The position numbers and the translations under genes were made by a program. From positions 1 to 64,000 of the forward strand of contig NZ_WEZQ01000014.1 of NCBI RefSeq assembly GCF_009864005.1: a stretch of 64,000 bases of DNA. Direction: 5' to 3'. This DNA comes from Furfurilactobacillus milii (GTDB taxonomy: Bacteria > Bacillota > Bacilli > Lactobacillales > Lactobacillaceae). Numbering within the stretch: position 1 is the stretch's first letter; each line of letters opens with the position of its first letter. Shown in pieces: positions 59,971-64,000 of this stretch. The notes beneath the pieces are model-generated. The model made no database searches and was not told the origin of the DNA. It was given only the letters and a program-made list of their open reading frames with translations.

Positions 59971-60083
59971 AGCGTGAGCAGGCCGGGTTTGACCCCGAGC
60001 AATAACATGGATGTGAAGAATTCGGCGGTTTTCCGAATAATTCAGCTTCGGGTTATGCACAGGGGTCAGGGCTGCGAGCGCGT
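59971..60083. repeat. Nested inverted repeats after the transporter gene
   Basis: TGACCCC (59990-59996)/GGGGTCA (60062-60068), TAAC/GTTA, GAATTCGG/CCGAATAATTC and outer GCAG/CTGC fit one nested structure. It is GC-richer than its surroundings and unlike the other eight elements. It may be an RNA hairpin or an extended terminator. Confidence 0.5.
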
Positions 60084-60142
60084 TATGGCTATGTAATAGT
60101 AAAGAAGTTATCCAAAATCTTTTGAACTTAATACCAATCAAG

Positions 60143-60184
60143 AAGAACCGAAATCGTGCTTTTGACGATTTCGGTTCTTTTCGT
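60143..60184 (+). terminator. Terminator 1 of a near-identical pair
   Basis: AAGAACCGAAATCGT and ACGATTTCGGTTCTTTT; near-identical to the hairpin at 60493-60535. Confidence 0.8.
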
Positions 60185-60191
60185 CCAATGA

Positions 60192-60335
60192 ACCTCAACT
60201 CAATATAATTACAGATACCTAGTGAGCGGGGACTATTTACAGTTTTATCAAGTCTTTCCAGAGACTAAAACAACTCGTGTTTATCGTCTCTTGAATGTGC
60301 ATACTGATTACTTAGCAACACTGGGCTTACATTAA
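60192..60335 (+). pseudogene. C-terminal remnant of a RelE/ParE-type toxin
   Basis: An open stretch without a start codon encodes NYRYLVSGDYLQFYQVF...TRVYRLLNVHTDYLATLGLH and a TAA at 60333-60335. The pattern of beta-strands YRYLVxGDYLxFYxV followed by VYRLLxxxxDYL is the C-terminus of RelE/ParE-family toxins. The N-terminal half and any antitoxin gene are absent. It lies between two near-identical terminator hairpins. Confidence 0.6.
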
Positions 60336-60492
60336 TTCGGGTAAATGTTCCCAGAAGACGCACTATTGCCAGCGAGAAGGTATTTGTCGAAGAATATAAG
60401 GCGGTTTATGAAAAAATGCCATCCTAGGTGCCTTCTAAATTGTCGCACAGCAATGTAACAGTCAAACTTGCTCTTGAACTTAACAACAATAG

Positions 60493-60537
60493 AAAAAGAA
60501 CCGAAATCATGAACTTCGTGATTTCGGTTCTTTTTAT
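60493..60537. terminator. Terminator 2 of a near-identical pair
   Basis: AAAAAGAACCGAAATCA and TGATTTCGGTTCTTTTT; ends the minus-strand MIP18-type operon and could act both ways. Confidence 0.85.
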
Positions 60538-60578
60538 TTTCTCCAAACCAAATGTTCAACTTTACCTATTGTTGCGCA

Positions 60579-60905
60579 TTAAACACCCAAAGATATTCTT
60601 GCTATTCGTGTCATTCTTTCTCTTGTCCAAACGGGCGTTGACACAAGGTTGACCGTGACATTGTCGAGCTCATAAAGTGTACCGACAACTCGTTTTACGT
60701 TTGCCACCAGTTCATTGGCACAAGGACATCCCATGTTGGTTAGTGTCATCTCTATATCGCAATTGCGGTCATTTATTTGGACGTCATAAATCAATCCTAA
60801 ATTAATGACATCGACGCCTAATTCTGGATCTACAACATGGCTCAGGCATTCCATTACCCTTGTAATCGTCGAGTTGTAAATGCTAACTTGATCGAGCTCA
60901 TCCAT
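60579..60905 (-). CDS. MIP18/PaaD-like (DUF59) protein
   Basis: A 108-aa protein of the metal-sulfur cluster assembly family: VMECLSHVVDPELGVDVINLGLIYDVQI (residues 18-45) is the DUF59 core, followed by MTLTNMGCPCANEL with a Cys-Pro-Cys. Relatives act in Fe-S cluster delivery (SufT, MIP18) or in the phenylacetyl-CoA oxygenase cluster (PaaD). Last gene of a three-gene operon, 23 bp after the ferredoxin-containing reductase, whose 2Fe-2S cluster it may help assemble (inferred). Confidence 0.87.
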   Translation of the reverse strand: MDELDQVSIYNSTITRVMECLSHVVDPELGVDVINLGLIYDVQINDRNCDIEMTLTNMGCPCANELVANVKRVVGTLYELDNVTVNLVSTPVWTRERMTRIARISLGV

Positions 60906-60928
60906 ATCAATTCCTCTTTTCTCACGGA

Positions 60929-62143
60929 TTAACCAAATTGGTCAGCAAGATCATGGACCGGAACTTCAATCGAAACATCACTGATTGGGAATGAAGCACA
61001 AGTATGAATGTAACCATACTCACTATCGGCCACGCGGCGACCATCAATAATTTCGGGACTGAAAACTTTTCCTGAAATTAATCTGGATCGGCAAACACCA
61101 CATTCACCGCTCCGACATAGTGAAGGAGCAGTAATACCTGCGCGCTCCATTGCCACTAGTATCGATTCATTGCTTTGAGCGGAAATGATTTGTTCATGGT
61201 CACGTGTCTTGACCGTCAATCGATAGACCTTATCACGTGAATCAGCTGGATAGTCTGTTTCATGATATGGACTGCCATAGTTACCACTTAATTCGTGACG
61301 AATGCGTCCTGCTGGCAAATTGAGTTTTTTAACTTCTTTATCCATAAATTCATACATTGCTTCGGGTCCGCAAATGAAAATTGAATATGGCGTTTGCGGA
61401 GCATACTTCTGAATTAATTCAGCTGTGATGAAGCCATGTTCAAATCCGTCGATATCGTCATCACTCAGGACATTAATCAATTTTACGTCGTTAGTTTTTG
61501 ACAGAATCTTGCTAAACTCTGGTGCCAGAAGAATATGGTCGTGTTGCCGACTTCCATACAGGATTGTCAGTTTAACGTGCTCTGTACCATCCGCAATTGC
61601 GGAAGCGAGCGAATAGAATGGTGTGATCCCGCTACCACCGGCTAAGCCAACAATATTCTTTTGGTCACGCAATGGCTCAAAGTATAAATTACCTGCTGGT
61701 GCAGATGCTTCAACGGGAGTGCCAACAGTCCAGTTATCGAAAATAAATGACGTCACAAACCCATTTTTGACCCGTTTGATGGTGATGATATACTGATCCT
61801 TCAATGCGTCTGTTGGTGCGGAACGAATAGCGTAAGGTCTAGTAACGTAACTATTGCCGATTTTTAGTCTAATGCTAATGTATTGGCCGGCTCTGAAATA
61901 GGCTAGGTGTTGTGTGCCTTTTTCCATATCGGGTTCCAGCACAAAGCTGCGTTCATCAGCACTATGTTCAATCACTTGTTTAATTTTCAAAAACTGACTT
62001 TCAGGATGCAGTTTGCTAGCAAGCTCGTTCACAGGAAAAGTTTTGGGTAACGGACGTGTGGATGCCGCATCAATGGCAGCATTACGTTCGTTCTTCAATG
62101 ATTTCAATCCTTGTAAATCCTGTTGCAAAGTTAAGTCACTCAT
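60929..62143 (-). CDS. PaaE-like NAD(P)H-ferredoxin reductase with 2Fe-2S domain
   Basis: 404 aa. An N-terminal about 50-residue extension, an FAD domain (YVTRPYAIRSAP), an NAD(P) domain (GLAGGSGITPF and FICGPEAMYEF), and a C-terminal plant-type ferredoxin with CRSGECGVC and a distal Cys in HTCASF. All four cluster cysteines are present. Such proteins pass electrons from NAD(P)H to a partner oxidoreductase. Its ATG overlaps the stop of the upstream CrtI-like gene (ATGA), and its ribosome binding site lies within that gene, so the two are tightly coupled. Confidence 0.88.
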   Translation of the reverse strand: MSDLTLQQDLQGLKSLKNERNAAIDAASTRPLPKTFPVNELASKLHPESQFLKIKQVIEHSADERSFVLEPDMEKGTQHLAYFRAGQYISIRLKIGNSYVTRPYAIRSAPTDALKDQYIITIKRVKNGFVTSFIFDNWTVGTPVEASAPAGNLYFEPLRDQKNIVGLAGGSGITPFYSLASAIADGTEHVKLTILYGSRQHDHILLAPEFSKILSKTNDVKLINVLSDDDIDGFEHGFITAELIQKYAPQTPYSIFICGPEAMYEFMDKEVKKLNLPAGRIRHELSGNYGSPYHETDYPADSRDKVYRLTVKTRDHEQIISAQSNESILVAMERAGITAPSLCRSGECGVCRSRLISGKVFSPEIIDGRRVADSEYGYIHTCASFPISDVSIEVPVHDLADQFG

Positions 62144-63675
62144 TTTGTTACCTCCTGTTTTGCTAACTGTCCAGCGACCATATTCGCTGTAACAAAACCA
62201 GATTGATAGGCGGAACTATAGCCATCCATCAAAAAGCCACTACCACCACAGAAGTGTAAATGTGGCATTTGCTGGTCGTCTTCGTTGATCGCCATTGTAC
62301 GAGCTAACATTTGATCCCACGGATGACCGTAATAGCCATATATTTCACCTTCGGGACTTCTAAGATAACGGGCAAACGTTTCTGGCGTTGCAATTTCAAT
62401 TTCTTCTACAGCATCGCGAATTTTTACCCCAGTTGCTGATTCATATTGGTCAATAACCTGTTGTGCAATTTCGTCTTTGACTTTCGCATAATTCTCAGGT
62501 TGTACATCATCCCAGCTTGAACCGAAATACAACTTTGTTGCGTATAGAACCGAAGTTCCTGCCGGCGAGCATCCAGGATCAGCTAGGTTGAGACAATTCA
62601 TAATCGTGAAATCATTTTGTTTGTTTCGTTCTTTAGTCGCAGAAAATTGTTCACTTGAATCCGCTGTTTTGGAAATGAAAACACTGTAGTCTTTGATGCC
62701 TAATTCTTCAGGTGATTTGTTTAATCCTAAGTAGACTAAAAATCCGCTTGTCCCTAAAGTACGTGCGTTTGCTAACTTCAAACCGCGTTCGGGTACGTCG
62801 CTGGCACGCATCATTTTTCCATAAACTGTAGTGGGAATGACGTCTGCAATAATTTCGCGGCCATAAATGGTTTCGTTACCAATTTGCACACCAACGGCTT
62901 TGCCGTTTTCAACAACAATTCGATTTACTTCGGTGTTAAACCAAGCGTCACCGTGATTATCAAGCAATGTTTGCAGAATTGCCGTCGAAATTTCATGAGA
63001 TCTGGTTGTTGGCACGTAGGCGCCCATGACAACGTAGGCAACCAACATCATGCCCATATAGGCAAATTCGAAGTCGTCACCTGGCACGCCAATGTAGCAC
63101 CAATAGGCCATCATAATGTCCTGGGCCTTTTGAGGGACATTAAGCTCGTCTAAGACTTCCTTGTAAGGTCGTTTAGCATAGTGAATGAAGTGAGGATACT
63201 TTTCTCCAATCGCATGCCAATCAATGTTATTGGGCTCTGCCTGAAATTCAGCGAAGGCCATTAAAGACTCCATGCCTAAATCAAAGAATTTCGTGACACT
63301 TTCTCGGCTTCCGGGGACGAGTTCTTCTAGTTTGTTAATGAAAGCTTCTTGACCAGTGGGCATCACAGCATCAAAACCATCTGGTCCTGATTTGATAACG
63401 CGATATGCGCCAGGAGCCTCATGGAACTTAACGTGTAACCCCAGCCAGTCAAACAGTTGGCGAACACTACCTGGCATTTCTGGCGTGCCATAGTTGGCCA
63501 GCTCATGAAGCGAGGGTTCAAACTCAAAACGTCCTCGAGTAAAACTTGTTGCTGCTCCGCCAGGCAAGTTATGGCGTTCAAGTAAGAGCGTTGACAATCC
63601 TCGTTTTGCAGCCGTTGCTGCGGCCACTAGGCCACCGTTTCCGGCTCCGATTACAATCACATCATATTTTTTCAT
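62140..63675 (-). CDS. CrtI/RetSat-like FAD-dependent oxidoreductase
   Basis: A 511-aa flavoprotein of the phytoene desaturase/retinol saturase family: N-terminal YDVIVIGAGNGGLVAAATAA with LERHNLPGGAATSF, and C-terminal FCGGSGFLMDGYSSAYQSG. No phytoene or dehydrosqualene synthase gene is nearby, so a carotenoid role is not supported. The linked reductase suggests hydrogenation or dehydrogenation of an isoprenoid, fatty acid or steroid-like substrate. Start ATG 63675 after GGAGGC. First gene of the operon, divergent from a GntR gene with a perfect cre site between them. Confidence 0.84.
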   Translation of the reverse strand: MKKYDVIVIGAGNGGLVAAATAAKRGLSTLLLERHNLPGGAATSFTRGRFEFEPSLHELANYGTPEMPGSVRQLFDWLGLHVKFHEAPGAYRVIKSGPDGFDAVMPTGQEAFINKLEELVPGSRESVTKFFDLGMESLMAFAEFQAEPNNIDWHAIGEKYPHFIHYAKRPYKEVLDELNVPQKAQDIMMAYWCYIGVPGDDFEFAYMGMMLVAYVVMGAYVPTTRSHEISTAILQTLLDNHGDAWFNTEVNRIVVENGKAVGVQIGNETIYGREIIADVIPTTVYGKMMRASDVPERGLKLANARTLGTSGFLVYLGLNKSPEELGIKDYSVFISKTADSSEQFSATKERNKQNDFTIMNCLNLADPGCSPAGTSVLYATKLYFGSSWDDVQPENYAKVKDEIAQQVIDQYESATGVKIRDAVEEIEIATPETFARYLRSPEGEIYGYYGHPWDQMLARTMAINEDDQQMPHLHFCGGSGFLMDGYSSAYQSGFVTANMVAGQLAKQEVTK

Positions 63676-63745
63676 CAATAAGACGCCTCCAATTAGTGAA
63701 CTTATTAACTAACACATGTTCATTATTGGTTGCCCAGGCGTATAA

Positions 63746-63759
63746 TGTAAACGATTACA
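63746..63759. promoter_or_regulatory. Perfect cre site
   Basis: TGTAAACGATTACA matches TGWAANCGNTNWCA at all positions. It lies 71 bp upstream of the CrtI-like gene and immediately after a TATAAT on the plus strand (63741-63746), so it could control both divergent transcripts. Confidence 0.78.
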
Positions 63760-63790
63760 AGGACTAAACGGCTATTAATGCGCATTTTAT

Positions 63791-63808
63791 TACCAGTGAT
63801 CACTGGTA
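63791..63808. promoter_or_regulatory. 18-bp palindrome, likely GntR operator
   Basis: TACCAGTGATCACTGGTA is a perfect palindrome 34 bp upstream of the GntR start; the natural operator candidate for that regulator. Confidence 0.7.
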
Positions 63809-63842
63809 TGACCACGACCATTGAATATGTATAAAGAGGGTG

Positions 63843-64000
63843 ATGATTACGGAATTTAACGCTATTGAAGCACCAACTTCTGTTGATTTATTTATTGAGC
63901 AAATCAAAACGGCGATTTTATCGGGCCAATTGCATATTGGTGACCAACTACCAACCGAACGGGAATTATGTAGGCAAATGAATGTCAGTCGGGGTGTAAT
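63843..64000 (+). CDS. GntR-family regulator (FadR-like), partial at window end
   Basis: N-terminal about 52 residues of a GntR winged helix: PTSVDLFIEQIKTAILSGQL, HIGDQLPTERELCRQMNVSR. The GDQLPTEREL motif is diagnostic of the family. The gene runs off the window, so the ligand domain is not visible; sequence style fits FadR/FCD-type members. The start is probably ATG 63843 with AAAGAGG upstream (GTG 63840 is also in frame). It is divergent from the CrtI-like/PaaE-like/MIP18 operon and likely regulates it. Confidence 0.83.
   Translation, partial: MITEFNAIEAPTSVDLFIEQIKTAILSGQLHIGDQLPTERELCRQMNVSRGV

Noticed and set aside
59971-60083. Ninth copy of the eight-member structured element
   Set aside because: It has nested pairing but lacks the GGACG, GAGGTGAAAGAC and CCGGTCCC core segments.
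62140-63675. Phytoene desaturase of a carotenoid pathway (crtN)
   Set aside because: Family resemblance exists, but no crtM or other carotenoid gene is in the window and the linked reductase and MIP18 genes do not fit that pathway.

Overview
The window looks like chromosome from a lactic acid bacterium of the Lactobacillaceae. The evidence is a pyruvate oxidase, a ClpL chaperone, a WxL/DUF916 surface-protein cluster, LiaF-LytTR signalling, many MarR/LacI/LysR regulators, strong AGGAGG ribosome binding sites, frequent TTG/GTG starts and CcpA-type cre boxes. I cannot name a species from sequence alone. I see no rRNA, tRNA, CRISPR array, intact insertion sequence or prophage.

Layout. 0-7 kb: pyruvate oxidase; the scar of a deleted riboflavin operon (FMN riboswitch 5' half joined to the last codons of ribH); glutathione peroxidase; and clpL behind a small Xre-type regulator with three 17-bp iterons. 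7-13.7 kb: MarR/quinone-oxidoreductase pair, a three-gene SDR/2-hydroxyacid dehydrogenase/LacI operon, and a LytTR-LiaF pair. 14-21 kb: flavin block with a secreted two-domain FMN-binding protein, ABC-F ATPase, soluble fumarate reductase and the FMN transferase ApbE. 22-30 kb: amino-acid uptake genes, HxlR plus aldo/keto reductase, and a LacI-controlled sugar transporter/alpha-glucosidase operon. 30-34 kb: WxL surface complex. 34-49 kb: drug efflux, ammonium transport, regulators, a sirtuin with altered catalytic residues, DUF2252, methionine aminopeptidase, and a 44-residue peptide gene. 49.9-55.2 kb: four-gene redox operon (NhaC antiporter, Crp/Fnr regulator, thioredoxin-reductase-like protein, arylsulfotransferase-thioredoxin fusion). 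55.6-60 kb: LDH/MDH-family dehydrogenase, fumarase and DASS dicarboxylate transporter. With the fumarate reductase at 17.9 kb these could form a reductive oxaloacetate-malate-fumarate-succinate branch. 60.6-64 kb: operon of a CrtI/RetSat-like flavoprotein, a PaaE-like ferredoxin reductase and a MIP18-type protein, divergent from a GntR regulator.

The most unusual signal is in the non-coding DNA. Eight copies of an about 167-bp element lie in intergenic regions (6.8, 9.2, 16.9, 21.4, 21.7, 35.5, 35.7 and 48.6 kb). Primary sequence of the stems differs between copies, but pairing is kept by compensatory changes around a fixed core, so they behave like a structured RNA family in two subtypes (A and B). 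I do not recognise it as a named family.
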